Numbered from the stretch's first letter, positions 49,640-58,920 are shown. The stretch is DNA of 64,000 nucleotides from Paenibacillus wynnii (GCF_000757885.1 NZ_JQCR01000003.1:496001-560000), one strand, 5' to 3'. The notes: a model not told the origin generated them from the letters alone. Made by a program: numbers and translations.

Positions 49640-50932
49640 ATGGACGTTATTGTAAGGCCTACGCCATCCTTGCTTGGAGAATTCGGAGCCCTCTCTTCCA
49701 AAAATTATACCACCCGCTATTTGCTTGTAGCTGCATTGTCTGAAGGTGTCAGCACGATTTATCATCCAGCTCACAGTGAGGACAGCGATGCCATACGCCG
49801 TTGTATCGCTGATTTGGGTGCAGAGCTTACCGAAGATGACGAGAAAATTGTCATAAAGGGTTTTGGACGCCACCCACGGAATATCAAGGAACTTAATGTT
49901 GGGAATGCTGGAGCTGTACTTCGCTTTCTTATGGCAGTGGCTGCGCTCTCTCCAGAGGTAACTTTCGTGAATACGTACCCCGACTCGCTCGGTAAACGTC
50001 CGCATGATGATCTTATTACAGCTCTAGCCCAGCTTGGAGTTGAAGTTGATCACAATCAAGGTAGACTCCCGATTACCATACGCGGCGGGAGTCCTGTAGG
50101 CGGCAAGATATCGGTATCAGGAGCCGTTAGCTCGCAATATCTGAGCGCTTTGCTCTTCTTGACTCCGTTACTTAATGAAGATAGTGAAATTGTAGTCCTC
50201 GATGATCTGAAGTCGAAGGTGGTTGTCGGACAGACGCTTGAGGTTCTTGAGCAGGCCGGAATAATTGTTTATGCTGCGGACGATTACATGTCCTTCAAGG
50301 TTCCAGGTCGTCAATCTTATGCAGCCAAATCATATACTGTACAGGGGGATTACCCTGGTTCTGCGGCAGTTTTGGCCGCAGCGGCAGTCACGAAGTCAGA
50401 TGTAAAAATCCATCGTCTAGCGGAGAAGAGCAAACAGGGTGAGAGAGCGATTGTTGATGTGCTTCGTATGATGGAAGTCCCCCTTACCCATGAAGATGGA
50501 ATTGTACATGTTCAGGGGACAGGCATCCTGAAGGCCGTTGAATTTGACGGAGATGCCGCTACAGATGCTGTTTTGGCTATGGTTGCGGCAGCTGTTTTTG
50601 CTGAGGGAACCTCGCGTTTTTATAACGTGGAGAACCTACGATATAAGGAATGTGACCGTATAACCGATTACCTAGCAGAGCTGACTAAGGCAGGTGCTAA
50701 GGTTGAGGAACGCCGTGATGAGATCATCGTTCACGGGATGCCCGAGGGAGTAGAAGGCGGCGTTACGATTAATGCACATTATGATCACCGCGTAATCATG
50801 GCTTTGACAGTTGTGGGATTACGAGCTCGTCAGCCGCTGGTGATAAAGGACGCACATCATGTTGCTAAGTCCTACCCACAGTATTTTGATCACTTACGGG
50901 CGCTTGGAGCGAATGTAGAATGGGTAAACTAA
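49640..50932 (+). CDS. aroA: EPSP synthase (3-phosphoshikimate 1-carboxyvinyltransferase)
   Basis: The 430-residue enzyme joins shikimate-3-phosphate and PEP. It has the two-domain inside-out barrel pattern: NVGNAGAVLRFLMAVAAL (about 93-110) in place of the common N(A/S)GT motif, SLGKRPHDDL, SSQYLSALL, EVDGDAATDA-like FDGDAATDA and RYKECDRI. The ATG at 49640 has AAAAGGAG about ten bases upstream. The divergent PEP-loop suggests it is not a typical class I enzyme. Confidence 0.88.
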   Translation: MDVIVRPTPSLLGEFGALSSKNYTTRYLLVAALSEGVSTIYHPAHSEDSDAIRRCIADLGAELTEDDEKIVIKGFGRHPRNIKELNVGNAGAVLRFLMAVAALSPEVTFVNTYPDSLGKRPHDDLITALAQLGVEVDHNQGRLPITIRGGSPVGGKISVSGAVSSQYLSALLFLTPLLNEDSEIVVLDDLKSKVVVGQTLEVLEQAGIIVYAADDYMSFKVPGRQSYAAKSYTVQGDYPGSAAVLAAAAVTKSDVKIHRLAEKSKQGERAIVDVLRMMEVPLTHEDGIVHVQGTGILKAVEFDGDAATDAVLAMVAAAVFAEGTSRFYNVENLRYKECDRITDYLAELTKAGAKVEERRDEIIVHGMPEGVEGGVTINAHYDHRVIMALTVVGLRARQPLVIKDAHHVAKSYPQYFDHLRALGANVEWVN

Positions 50933-50974
50933 ACTAACGTTGTTATTTATCTAACCTTTGAAAGGGTGAATGAA

Positions 50975-51409
50975 ATGAGCTTTGAGAATCCGACCCGTGA
51001 GCAGATCGGCGATCTTCTAGCTTCCGCTGGCAATATCGCAGTTGTAGGTCTCTCTGACAAGACAGACCGCACCTCCTATATGGTTGCGGGAGCGATGCAA
51101 AGCCGGGGGTACCGTATTATTCCCGTCAACCCCTCCGTTGACGGAGAAATTTTGGGTGAAAAGTGCTATCACACCCTAGCGGATATCCCGGAACCGGTAG
51201 ATATCGTTAACGTGTTCCGCCGGAGTGAATACTGCGCAGAGGTGGCCCGTGAAGCCGCTGCTATCGGCGCCAACGTACTATGGCTGCAGCAGGGAATTGT
51301 CAACGAGGAAGCCGCAGAAATCTGCGCCGAGAACGGGATGACCGCCATTATGGATCGCTGCATCAAGGTCGATGAAGCGATCACCATGCATGGCCGCAGC
51401 AGGAAATAG
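50975..51409 (+). CDS. CoA-binding domain protein (YccU-like)
   Basis: A 144-residue Rossmann-type protein with NIAVVGLSDKTDRTSYMVAG near the start, GYRIIPVNPSVDGEILGEKC and DIVNVFRRSE, ending in DRCIKVDEA. This matches the CoA_binding_2/YccU family. The ATG follows AAAGG by nine bases; an in-frame GTG three codons earlier is less likely. Function is unknown. Confidence 0.85.
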   Translation: MSFENPTREQIGDLLASAGNIAVVGLSDKTDRTSYMVAGAMQSRGYRIIPVNPSVDGEILGEKCYHTLADIPEPVDIVNVFRRSEYCAEVAREAAAIGANVLWLQQGIVNEEAAEICAENGMTAIMDRCIKVDEAITMHGRSRK

Positions 51410-51426
51410 GATTGGGGAGTGGGGCC

Positions 51427-51488
51427 GAAGCCCGGAAGCCCGGAAGCCCGGAAGCCCGGAAGCCCGGAAGCCCGGAAGCCCGGAACCC
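51427..51488. repeat. 8-bp tandem repeat, about 7.7 copies
   Basis: The unit GAAGCCCG repeats seven times perfectly from 51427 to 51482 and then breaks off. It lies 18 bases after the CoA-binding gene. Copy number is likely to vary by slippage. Confidence 0.95.
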
Positions 51489-51546
51489 TTTGGCAAACGA
51501 TTCTAGATATTATGGGGTAATATTGATATACTTACTTTAGACGAAG

Positions 51547-51594
51547 AACGTCCTTTATCCGCAAGAAACTGCGGCATACAGGGCGTTTTTTTTG
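51547..51594 (+). terminator. Terminator before the nuclease-like gene
   Basis: AACGTCCT pairs with AGGGCGTT and the inner CCGC with GCGG, followed by TTTTTTTTG. It ends transcription from the CoA-binding gene and lies 22 bases before the next start. Confidence 0.8.
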
Positions 51595-51616
51595 TTATGT
51601 AGGGGAGGAGAATATA

Positions 51617-52288
51617 TTGATGGAGTTCGAAGAAGCACACCGTTTATTTATCGCCCACCACGAGGATCAACGGGCGGGGGAGAGGAAAGGTAGATTACTT
51701 AGAGGACATAACTATGCAGAGAAGCAGTTGCTGCAAAATGTATGGTGGCCGTTATTTGGCACATTGGAGCATCTACACCCGGAATACGAAATTTACGATT
51801 GGAATCGCAAATCGCAATTTTTAGATTTTGCATACCTTCCGCAGAACGGTGGACGCTTCGGAATCGAATGCGACGGCTTCCAAAGCCACATTAAAGATAT
51901 GGATCGCGAAAAATTCAGCTATGCTGTGAATCGGGAAACTTTTCTCACAGGGATGGGATGGAAAATGATCCATTTTTCTTTCGATGATGTACAGCAGCGC
52001 CCCGAGGTATGCCGTATGCTTTTACAATTAGTGCTGGCTCCTTTTTTAGCTCGACAATCGAACGTTTCGGATATTTTGTCCGAGGAGAAGGAGGTGCTGA
52101 GTTTCGCCTGGTCCCTGGGAAGACCCCTACGTCCTAAGGATGTGACTACTCATTTTCAGATTAACTTCCGGACAGCTTACAGGATACTAAGCACACTTTG
52201 TGAGAAAGGCCTTTTAAAGCCAGTTAAGAAGGGAGAAAGGATTCGATACTACGAGGTGAAGATGATGCAGTTGGATCATATGGGTTAG
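51617..52288 (+). CDS. Nuclease-like (DUF559/Vsr-type fold) protein with winged helix
   Basis: The 223-residue product has QFLDFAYLPQNGGRFGIECD (about 67-86), which fits the core of PD-(D/E)xK-type nucleases of the DUF559/Vsr kind, with GWKMIHFSFDDV following. The C-terminal 60 residues (LGRPLRPKDVTTHFQINFRT AYRILS) form a winged helix. GGGGAGGAG precedes the TTG/ATG pair at 51617/51620. It is flanked by tandem-repeat tracts on both sides. Nuclease activity is inferred. Confidence 0.55.
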   Translation: MMEFEEAHRLFIAHHEDQRAGERKGRLLRGHNYAEKQLLQNVWWPLFGTLEHLHPEYEIYDWNRKSQFLDFAYLPQNGGRFGIECDGFQSHIKDMDREKFSYAVNRETFLTGMGWKMIHFSFDDVQQRPEVCRMLLQLVLAPFLARQSNVSDILSEEKEVLSFAWSLGRPLRPKDVTTHFQINFRTAYRILSTLCEKGLLKPVKKGERIRYYEVKMMQLDHMG

Positions 52289-52754
52289 AAGTTTATGGAC
52301 TGGAGGATGGGCTGAAAGTGGAGGTATGAGTGTGACAAAAGTAAGAGTCAAGAGAGAAACTAAGAGTAGCTAAGGATAGCTAAAGAGAAGTTTGAAGAAT
52401 AGGAAATGATCGATGAAATAAAAAAGTAATATGGAATAGTAAGAGGAATTAAGAGAAATCGAGAGAAATTAAGAGTAATTAAGAGGAATTAAGAGCAGTT
52501 AAGAGCAATCGAACAAAAATAGTTGTACTTTGTACACTTATAAACCCAAAAATGCTCTAATTTAGTATTTAGTTGTACTTTGTGCACTTAAATCCTGCTC
52601 TAGCTGGTGTTTAAGCTGGAAATGGAATATATAGATGTATAAAGTGCAACTATTTTACTTTTATGGGCAAATAGGGGTCTTTTAGCTGCATAAAGTACAA
52701 CTAAAACATTCAAGGAGTCCAGTAAAGGCTGGAGCCCAAAAAAAGTAACAAACA
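52289..52754. other. Noncoding region with 10-bp repeats and four copies of a dispersed repeat
   Basis: Seven 10-bp units of the form AAGAGNAATT run from 52441 to 52510. Then a 17-base word TAGTTGYACTTTRTRCA occurs twice in direct (52520, 52570) and twice in inverted orientation (52636-52652, 52687-52703), so the RNA could fold into a long hairpin. No gene is seen. Confidence 0.7.
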
Positions 52755-52854
52755 CCCAACCCAACCCAACCCAACCCAACCCAACCCAACCCAACCCAAC
52801 CCAACCCAACCCAACCCAACCCAACCCAACCCAACCCAACCCAACCCAACCCAA
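52755..52854. repeat. Perfect pentamer tandem repeat (CCCAA) x 20
   Basis: One hundred bases of uninterrupted CCCAA. The minus strand reads TTGGG twenty times, which can form G-quadruplexes. It lies 267 bp upstream of the ptsG start. Confidence 0.98.
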
Positions 52855-53121
52855 CCCTATAGTTTCGGCAAGTTTTTCTTCATATAGGTACTATCATGCG
52901 ATCTGGTTATGTTCTTTTAGAGGCTTTGGATTAGTTAAATGAAATAGCCGTGCACAAATAAGAATACTTAAGTATAATAAATGTCTGAGTATTTGGTAAA
53001 AAGGTATCGTTTAAATGGATTATTTATGAGTTGTGTAGATACTATGAGTAACCTGTTTTCTTTTTGACAAAAGATAACCCAGCGCTTACCATTCATAATA
53101 GATAGAAAGGAGAGGGTTGCC

Positions 53122-55005
53122 TTGAATTGGCTCGGATCATTGCAGCAATTAGGCAGAGCCATAATGCTTCCCACCATGGTGCTGCCAGCGGCAGCCATAC
53201 TGCTGAGTATCGGTAGTTTATCGTGGTCTGCATGGGGACTTTCTTCGGTATCCGAAGTAGCTACATATGCGGGGCAAGGGATAATTTACTATATGCCTTA
53301 TATATTCGCTATTGGTGTAGCGTGGGGATTGTCTAATCAGGCGGGACCTGCGGGACTTGCAGCTCTTGCCGGAATGTTTATTTATGATCGGATAGTTATG
53401 CATATGGGCGATGGAGATATCCAGCCCGCTACCTTGATCGGTATTATTCTCGGGATTGTCGCCGGTATTGCTCACAACCGATTTAAGAATATTAAGCTGC
53501 CGGAAGCGATCCAGTTTTTTGGAGGATCGCGTTTTGTTTTGTTGATCATGGGAATGTTTTCGGCATTATTTGCTTGGGTAATGCTTGGTGTTGCACCACT
53601 TTTACAGATGGGTTTAGATAACCTTTTTAGAGTCGTACAAGTGACCGGTGGTTTTTCACTATTTCTTTATGGGGTATTATACAGGGTGCTGACCGCTTTT
53701 GGGCTTCACCATATCCTCAATAATGTATTCTGGTTTCAGTTAGGTTCATTTACTACACCTGACGGCACAGTCCTACAGGGTGATTTACCGCGCTTTTTTG
53801 CCGGAGATCCTACAGCAGGTGTCTTTATGGCGGGGTTGTTCCCCATCATGATGTTTGCGTTGCCCGCTATAGCTTTTGCAATTATTCAGGAAGCTCGGGA
53901 GGATTTGAAGCCAAAGATCCGAAAGACCTTTTTGCGCGCGGCTTTGGTATGCTTTTTGACAGGTGTATCGGAACAAATCGAATTTGCATTTCTGTTCGCT
54001 TCTCCTTATTTATTTGCTCTTCATACCGTAATGTCAGGTCTAGCGATGGCTATAACCTATTGGCTGGGAATTCACCATGGATTTTCATATTCGGCTGGGG
54101 CCATTGATTTCTTCTTGAACCTGCACTTATCACAGAGGGCCTGGTTACTGATTCCTATTGGCGCTGGTTACGGAATTGTATATTACAATCTGTTTCGATG
54201 GGCGATCCGCCGTTTTCAGATCCCTACTCCCGGACGGGAGGAAGGTTCCGAACTGGGTGACTGGGCCGGAAATATCCCTTATCAGGCTCCGCTGATTTTA
54301 GAGGCGCTGGGTGGTAAGGAGAACATTGTACAGGTTCAAGCCTGTATTACCCGATTAAGGCTTACTGTGCATAAGGACCGTTACATCGACACGAGTGCGT
54401 TAAAAGGTCTTGGTTCTGCAGGAATTATTAAGCTTGGAGGCGGGAATGTACAGGTGGTATTCGGTACGTATTCCGAACTTATTCGTGAAGAAATCAACAA
54501 GCTACTGGTGCGTGATCTGCCGCAGGTGCTGTTCGGAGCCCCTATGCAGGGTAGGATGATGCCGATTGAAGAAGTGCCCGATCATATTTTTGCGGCTAAG
54601 CTCGTCGGTGACGGTGTAGCCTTTTTGCCTGATAAAGGTGAGCTTGTATCTCCCGTTTACGGCAAAATCATGCATGTGTACCCAACGATGCACGCGATAG
54701 GTATCGCGACTCCGGAAGGACTGGAAGTGTTGATGCATATCGGTATCGATACGTCACAGCTTAAAGGACCTTTTGAGGCGTTAGTGAAGGAAGGCGATAG
54801 CGTAGAACCCGGTCAACTGCTTGTCAAATTCGACTTGGCTTATCTGCGTGAACATGCGACCTCACTGGCTACACCTATGGTAATTACGAATCCAGACCGT
54901 GTGAAATCTTGGAGTTATGCTCCATTTAAGAACGTGAAAAAGGGACAGTCTTCTGTGATGTCCGTTGTATTACATGAGAGTAATGTTGGAGGGATAGAAC
55001 CATGA
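53122..55005 (+). CDS. ptsG: PTS glucose-type transporter EIICBA
   Basis: The 627-residue protein imports and phosphorylates a sugar, probably glucose. EIIC (about 1-360, ten or so helices; GVSEQIEFAFLFASPYLF), EIIB (about 390-465; VQACITRLRLTV with the phosphorylated Cys) and EIIA (about 490-620; VLMHIGIDTSQLKG with the active His) are all present, in the order C-B-A. GAAAGGAGAGGG precedes the TTG. A TATAAT word at 52973-52978 may be the promoter. Its last four bases overlap ptsI. Specificity for glucose is inferred from the family; N-acetylglucosamine is the main alternative. Confidence 0.9.
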   Translation: MNWLGSLQQLGRAIMLPTMVLPAAAILLSIGSLSWSAWGLSSVSEVATYAGQGIIYYMPYIFAIGVAWGLSNQAGPAGLAALAGMFIYDRIVMHMGDGDIQPATLIGIILGIVAGIAHNRFKNIKLPEAIQFFGGSRFVLLIMGMFSALFAWVMLGVAPLLQMGLDNLFRVVQVTGGFSLFLYGVLYRVLTAFGLHHILNNVFWFQLGSFTTPDGTVLQGDLPRFFAGDPTAGVFMAGLFPIMMFALPAIAFAIIQEAREDLKPKIRKTFLRAALVCFLTGVSEQIEFAFLFASPYLFALHTVMSGLAMAITYWLGIHHGFSYSAGAIDFFLNLHLSQRAWLLIPIGAGYGIVYYNLFRWAIRRFQIPTPGREEGSELGDWAGNIPYQAPLILEALGGKENIVQVQACITRLRLTVHKDRYIDTSALKGLGSAGIIKLGGGNVQVVFGTYSELIREEINKLLVRDLPQVLFGAPMQGRMMPIEEVPDHIFAAKLVGDGVAFLPDKGELVSPVYGKIMHVYPTMHAIGIATPEGLEVLMHIGIDTSQLKGPFEALVKEGDSVEPGQLLVKFDLAYLREHATSLATPMVITNPDRVKSWSYAPFKNVKKGQSSVMSVVLHESNVGGIEP

Positions 55006-56768
55006 TACAAGGCATTGGCGCCGCAGCAGGTGTTGCCATCGGGAAGGCCTTTGTCTTGCCGAACTGGGAATGGAGTTTGCCGGACAATGAAGTGAACCCG
55101 GTGGATCTAGCTAAAGAATTCGAGCGTTTATATGAGGGTATCCGTACCTCCAAGGACGAAATAGAGTTTATCAAAAAAGAATTCCGGGAAGTTGTGGGTC
55201 CTGAGGAATCGAGCATTTTCGATGCGCATTTGGCGATTCTGGATGATCCGGTGTTTATGAGCGAAATTCGCGGAATTATAGAACGGCAGTACAAAGCTGC
55301 TGAGGTTGCTGTAAAAGAAGCCATTGATCATTTTGTAGCAATGTTTGATCTCCTGGATGACGAATATATGAAAGAGCGGGCGGTTGATATCAAAGATGTC
55401 GGCAACCGATTGCTCAAGCACTTACTGGGTGCCCCTGAAGTAACGTTACCTTCGGATACCCAGCCTTATATTCTGGTCGCCAAAGAGCTGTCCCCTTCTC
55501 AGTTAGCTCATTTGAATCCAGCCTATGTACTAGGCATCGTAACGATGATGGGCAGTAAAACCTCACATTCCTCCATCATGGCGCGGGCACTGGGGATTCC
55601 TTTAGTGGCAGGGCTGGAGAACAAGCTGTCTAATCCCATTCAAACGGGTGATATGATTGTTCTGGATGGTGAGACGGGTTCGGTGCAGCTGCATCCTGAT
55701 GAGTCGACCGTACGAGAATATGCCTTAATGCGTGAAAAACAACATAAAAAGCGTGAACAACTTGAGCTACTCTCCACCGTTGAGTCCGTCACTAGAGATG
55801 GCGTAACCATACGTTTGGCAGGCAATATTAGCTCGGTCAAGGAACTGAACATGGCACTGAAGTACGGAGCTGAAGGGGTAGGTTTGTTCCGGACGGAATT
55901 TCTCTACATGGACCGGGATACATTTCCTAGTGAAGAGGAACAGTTCGAAGTGTACAAGCTTGTCGCAGAAAAGGTCGGGAAACACTCTGTTGTGATTCGA
56001 ACCCTTGATATTGGCGGAGACAAGCACTTGGATTATTTCCAGCTTCCGGAAGAACAAAATCCTTTCCTCGGTTATCGTGCCATACGGATTAGCCTGGATC
56101 GGAAGGACATGTTCAAAACACAGCTGAGGGCTATCCTGCGTGCCAGTGCTTACGGGAATATCAAACTAATGTTTCCGATGATTTCTTCCATAGAGGAAGT
56201 CCAGGAGGCAAAGGCTGTATTAAATGAGGTATTGGTTGATTTGGAGCAGTGCAAAGTTTCCTTCAATCGGAAGATGCCTGTAGGAATAATGATTGAGGTT
56301 CCTGCTGCTGTGATGATCAGTGATTACCTGGCTCAGGAAGTTGATTTTTTCAGTATCGGTACAAATGATCTGGTACAGTATGTGCTTGCCGTTGACCGGA
56401 TGAATGAGCAAATTGCTCACATGTACCATCCGTATCATCCCGCTGTGCTGCGTATGATCCGCATGACCGTGGAGGCTGCACAGAATGCAGGTATTCATGT
56501 CAGTGTTTGTGGTGAAATGGCGGCGGATGAACGCTCTATACCGTTATGGCTGGAGCTTGGAATCAACGAGCTTAGCATGTCACCACAGTCTTTGCTTAAG
56601 GTAAAACACCGTGCATTGAATACCGTTGCATCTGATGCTATATCTATTGCTAAGGTTTGTCTAAAAAATCGTACAAGCTCCGAGACGGAAGAGCAGTTAA
56701 GCCGTTTTGCCACTTCGTGCGGAAATTCAACAGTTAGTGTCTTAAATCTAAAAGGAAAAACCTCCTAG
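55002..56768 (+). CDS. ptsI: PTS enzyme I (PEP-protein phosphotransferase)
   Basis: The 588-residue protein passes phosphate from PEP to HPr. It shows the phosphorylated His in GSKTSHSSIMARALGIPLVA (about 186-205), the PEP site LFRTEFLYMDRD and DIGGDKHLDYF, and the catalytic Cys of VCGEMAAD. It overlaps ptsG by four bases (ATGA), with GGAGG just before. A hydrophilic tail of about 20 residues follows the usual end. ptsH is not between the two genes and must lie elsewhere. Confidence 0.93.
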   Translation: MIQGIGAAAGVAIGKAFVLPNWEWSLPDNEVNPVDLAKEFERLYEGIRTSKDEIEFIKKEFREVVGPEESSIFDAHLAILDDPVFMSEIRGIIERQYKAAEVAVKEAIDHFVAMFDLLDDEYMKERAVDIKDVGNRLLKHLLGAPEVTLPSDTQPYILVAKELSPSQLAHLNPAYVLGIVTMMGSKTSHSSIMARALGIPLVAGLENKLSNPIQTGDMIVLDGETGSVQLHPDESTVREYALMREKQHKKREQLELLSTVESVTRDGVTIRLAGNISSVKELNMALKYGAEGVGLFRTEFLYMDRDTFPSEEEQFEVYKLVAEKVGKHSVVIRTLDIGGDKHLDYFQLPEEQNPFLGYRAIRISLDRKDMFKTQLRAILRASAYGNIKLMFPMISSIEEVQEAKAVLNEVLVDLEQCKVSFNRKMPVGIMIEVPAAVMISDYLAQEVDFFSIGTNDLVQYVLAVDRMNEQIAHMYHPYHPAVLRMIRMTVEAAQNAGIHVSVCGEMAADERSIPLWLELGINELSMSPQSLLKVKHRALNTVASDAISIAKVCLKNRTSSETEEQLSRFATSCGNSTVSVLNLKGKTS

Positions 56769-56827
56769 ATTCGCTGGTCAAGGACATACATCCATTGGAA
56801 CTTCGAAAAGCACAAGGTATTGTTCTT

Positions 56828-56860
56828 GAAAGTCCGACAATTCATTGCCGGGCTTTTTCT
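56828..56860 (+). terminator. Terminator after ptsI
   Basis: AAGTCCGACAAT pairs with ATTGCCGGGCTT around TTC, followed by TTTCTTT. Confidence 0.85.
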
Positions 56861-56976
56861 TTATGCAAAAGTCACAACTTCAAAAAATAAAACCGTTTAC
56901 CTTACAGTACAGTCTTAATATACAGAAGATAAAAAGCCATGAGTGTAGAGCGGCAAGGAGGGGCGTAATCAGGGGG

Positions 56977-57504
56977 ATGGAGAACATTATGAAGGGCGAG
57001 GATGTGCATGTCTCCGAGGAAGAATGGTTCTTCGAGCAGGTCTCTCAGCACAAAAGAAATCTTTACGGCATTGCCTTCAGTTATTTGCGAAATGAAGCAG
57101 ATGCACTGGAAGTATTGCAGGAAGCGACCTGTCGGGCATGGAGCAAGCGTAAAAGCCTGAAAGATCCAGAACGGCTTACACCATGGATGATCCGCATTCT
57201 AATCAATTGCTGCATGGATGAATTGAAACGGAGGAAGCGGAAAATTACAGCTGAGCCACAGCGGTATGAGGACGGAGTCATGGAGCTTGCGAGCGACCGA
57301 AGGCTGGATATGGAAAAGGCGCTGGATAACGTCAAACCTAAGTATCGACAGGTTCTGGTACTTAAGTATTACCGAGATATGACGCTGACTCAAATTGCAG
57401 AGGTGCTTGAGAAACCGGAGGGTACCATTAAAACATGGCTGAATAAAGGACTTAAGCAACTGAGGGATAAACTGAAAGGGAAGGGGGATCTGTACCATGG
57501 CTGA
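56977..57504 (+). CDS. ECF-type RNA polymerase sigma factor
   Basis: The product (about 175 residues) has sigma-70 region 2 (FSYLRNEADALEVLQEATCR, then AWSK) and region 4 (KYRQVLVLKYYRDMTLTQIA, EVLEKPEGTIKTWLNKGLKQ). The start could be ATG 56977 (GGGGG close by) or ATG 56989 (GGAG six bases upstream). It overlaps the next gene by eight bases; the pair is a sigma/anti-sigma unit. The AAACCGTTTAC word upstream (about 56888) could be an autoregulated -35. Confidence 0.88.
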   Translation: MENIMKGEDVHVSEEEWFFEQVSQHKRNLYGIAFSYLRNEADALEVLQEATCRAWSKRKSLKDPERLTPWMIRILINCCMDELKRRKRKITAEPQRYEDGVMELASDRRLDMEKALDNVKPKYRQVLVLKYYRDMTLTQIAEVLEKPEGTIKTWLNKGLKQLRDKLKGKGDLYHG

Positions 57505-58915
57505 ACCTGAAGAAAATCTACTCCGGGACTATTTTCACAATGTGACCACTAAAGCGGATGAATTATCGGATACAAAGCTCGATGCAGTTATCCACAGCGG
57601 TATTCTTCGCGGTAGCCGGAGGAGATTTTCCCTGAACAGAGGATTTACTGCAGTTTTATTGACTGCTCTAGCTGTTGCATTATTCGTGATTGTGCCTTGG
57701 CTACAAAGTAGTTTTGAGCCCGAGCGCGCGCAGCTTCCTCCCAAGAGTTGGGGTGAGTTTGAGGTTTTTCGTCCAATAATAAAAGGGAATATTTCTCTGG
57801 AGTCAGCATTAGATGCAGGAATAGTGCAAACCATAGGCGTATCTTCAGAGGAAAAAAACGGCTACATGTTAACATTGAATGGTGTCCTTGCAGATAAAAA
57901 AAGTATGATCGCATTGTATACCTTTCAGAATATGACAGAAAAAGATGTACATCTGCATGGAATATATCTTGATAATGCAATAAGTAAAACTAGGAGTAAT
58001 CAATCAGCATTCTTCACTGGTAGTGAAGGCATCTGGAAACCGGGTGTAACGCGTATGTTGGTTCAATATATGTGGGGTGAAGATCAGAAAGGTCTTAAGG
58101 AGATGGTGGCTAATATGTCAGTTACCCCTCTACTTTCTGAGGCCATGCTCTCCAGCAGTGAGAAGTTTAGAACCGAATTAAGCATCCCCTTTACACTTGA
58201 AACGGATCAAGTAGAAGCGAATTCCCGTACTGTAATGGTTAACCGTAGTCTGAACATTGCAGGTCAGGAGATTCTAGTTGAACAGGCATATATTGCACCT
58301 ACAGGTATTTATGTAGATATAAAACTTTATAAAAAGGGTAATACGATGCAAATCTATAACCTGATTTCACCCAAAATCAATTTAGGTAAAGGTAAAAACG
58401 CCAAAGTGTTAAATGTTACTGAGCATGGGCTAGGATCAGAAGAATTTATTTTTTATAATGACAACACAAACAAAGATAGCAGGATGACACTGGAAGTGGA
58501 AGGTATGTATGCATTGGAGAAGTCCAAACGCGATCTTGTCATAAATACTGAAACGTCAACCATAATTAAGGCACCTGATAAACGTCTCACTATCTCAGAT
58601 GAGAAGACCGTAGAAAAAGATGGGGTCTTAGCGTTGACGTTGTTCACTCCCAAAGAAGAAAGTAAGGATAGTTTAAGCTATGGTTTGAATATTAGCGATA
58701 ACTTTGTGGATGGAGCAGGCAGTGGTCACTTTATGGTTCGACCTGATCGCTTTACCCACTATGAAACCATTGGTAAACATCGCCAAGTTGAAAAAGGGAG
58801 CACGACGACGTTCTTTTATAATGTGGGATCTGAAAAGCTTCCTCAACCTCTTACCTTCAATCTAACTTTCTATTCTAATTCATTTAAGGAAACGGATAGA
58901 CTTAGAATTAGATAA
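57497..58915 (+). CDS. Anti-sigma factor with DUF4179/DUF5643-like exported part
   Basis: The 472-residue product has a short cytosolic N-terminus that may hold the sigma (about 1-45), one membrane helix (GFTAVLLTALAVALFVIVPW, about 49-68) and a large external region with DUF4179-like (about 75-200) and DUF5643-like beta domains (about 340-470). The overlap with the sigma gene means coupled translation. It should hold the sigma inactive until a surface signal arrives; the signal is unknown. Confidence 0.8.
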   Translation: MAEPEENLLRDYFHNVTTKADELSDTKLDAVIHSGILRGSRRRFSLNRGFTAVLLTALAVALFVIVPWLQSSFEPERAQLPPKSWGEFEVFRPIIKGNISLESALDAGIVQTIGVSSEEKNGYMLTLNGVLADKKSMIALYTFQNMTEKDVHLHGIYLDNAISKTRSNQSAFFTGSEGIWKPGVTRMLVQYMWGEDQKGLKEMVANMSVTPLLSEAMLSSSEKFRTELSIPFTLETDQVEANSRTVMVNRSLNIAGQEILVEQAYIAPTGIYVDIKLYKKGNTMQIYNLISPKINLGKGKNAKVLNVTEHGLGSEEFIFYNDNTNKDSRMTLEVEGMYALEKSKRDLVINTETSTIIKAPDKRLTISDEKTVEKDGVLALTLFTPKEESKDSLSYGLNISDNFVDGAGSGHFMVRPDRFTHYETIGKHRQVEKGSTTTFFYNVGSEKLPQPLTFNLTFYSNSFKETDRLRIR

Positions 58916-58920
58916 TCAAA

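Noticed and set aside
51427..51488. The GAAGCCCG repeats as a Rho-independent terminator
   Set aside because: The unit is not self-complementary over a useful length and no T tract follows; a proper terminator lies at 51547-51594.
52600..52854. Open minus-strand frame coding a repeated GWVGL peptide
   Set aside because: It is only the translation of the CCCAA array; five-base units give a five-residue period in any frame and there is no proper start signal.
52980..53121. GlcT-type RAT antiterminator upstream of ptsG
   Set aside because: TATGAGT words occur twice, but no terminator stem with T tract overlaps them and the match to known RAT sequences is not convincing.
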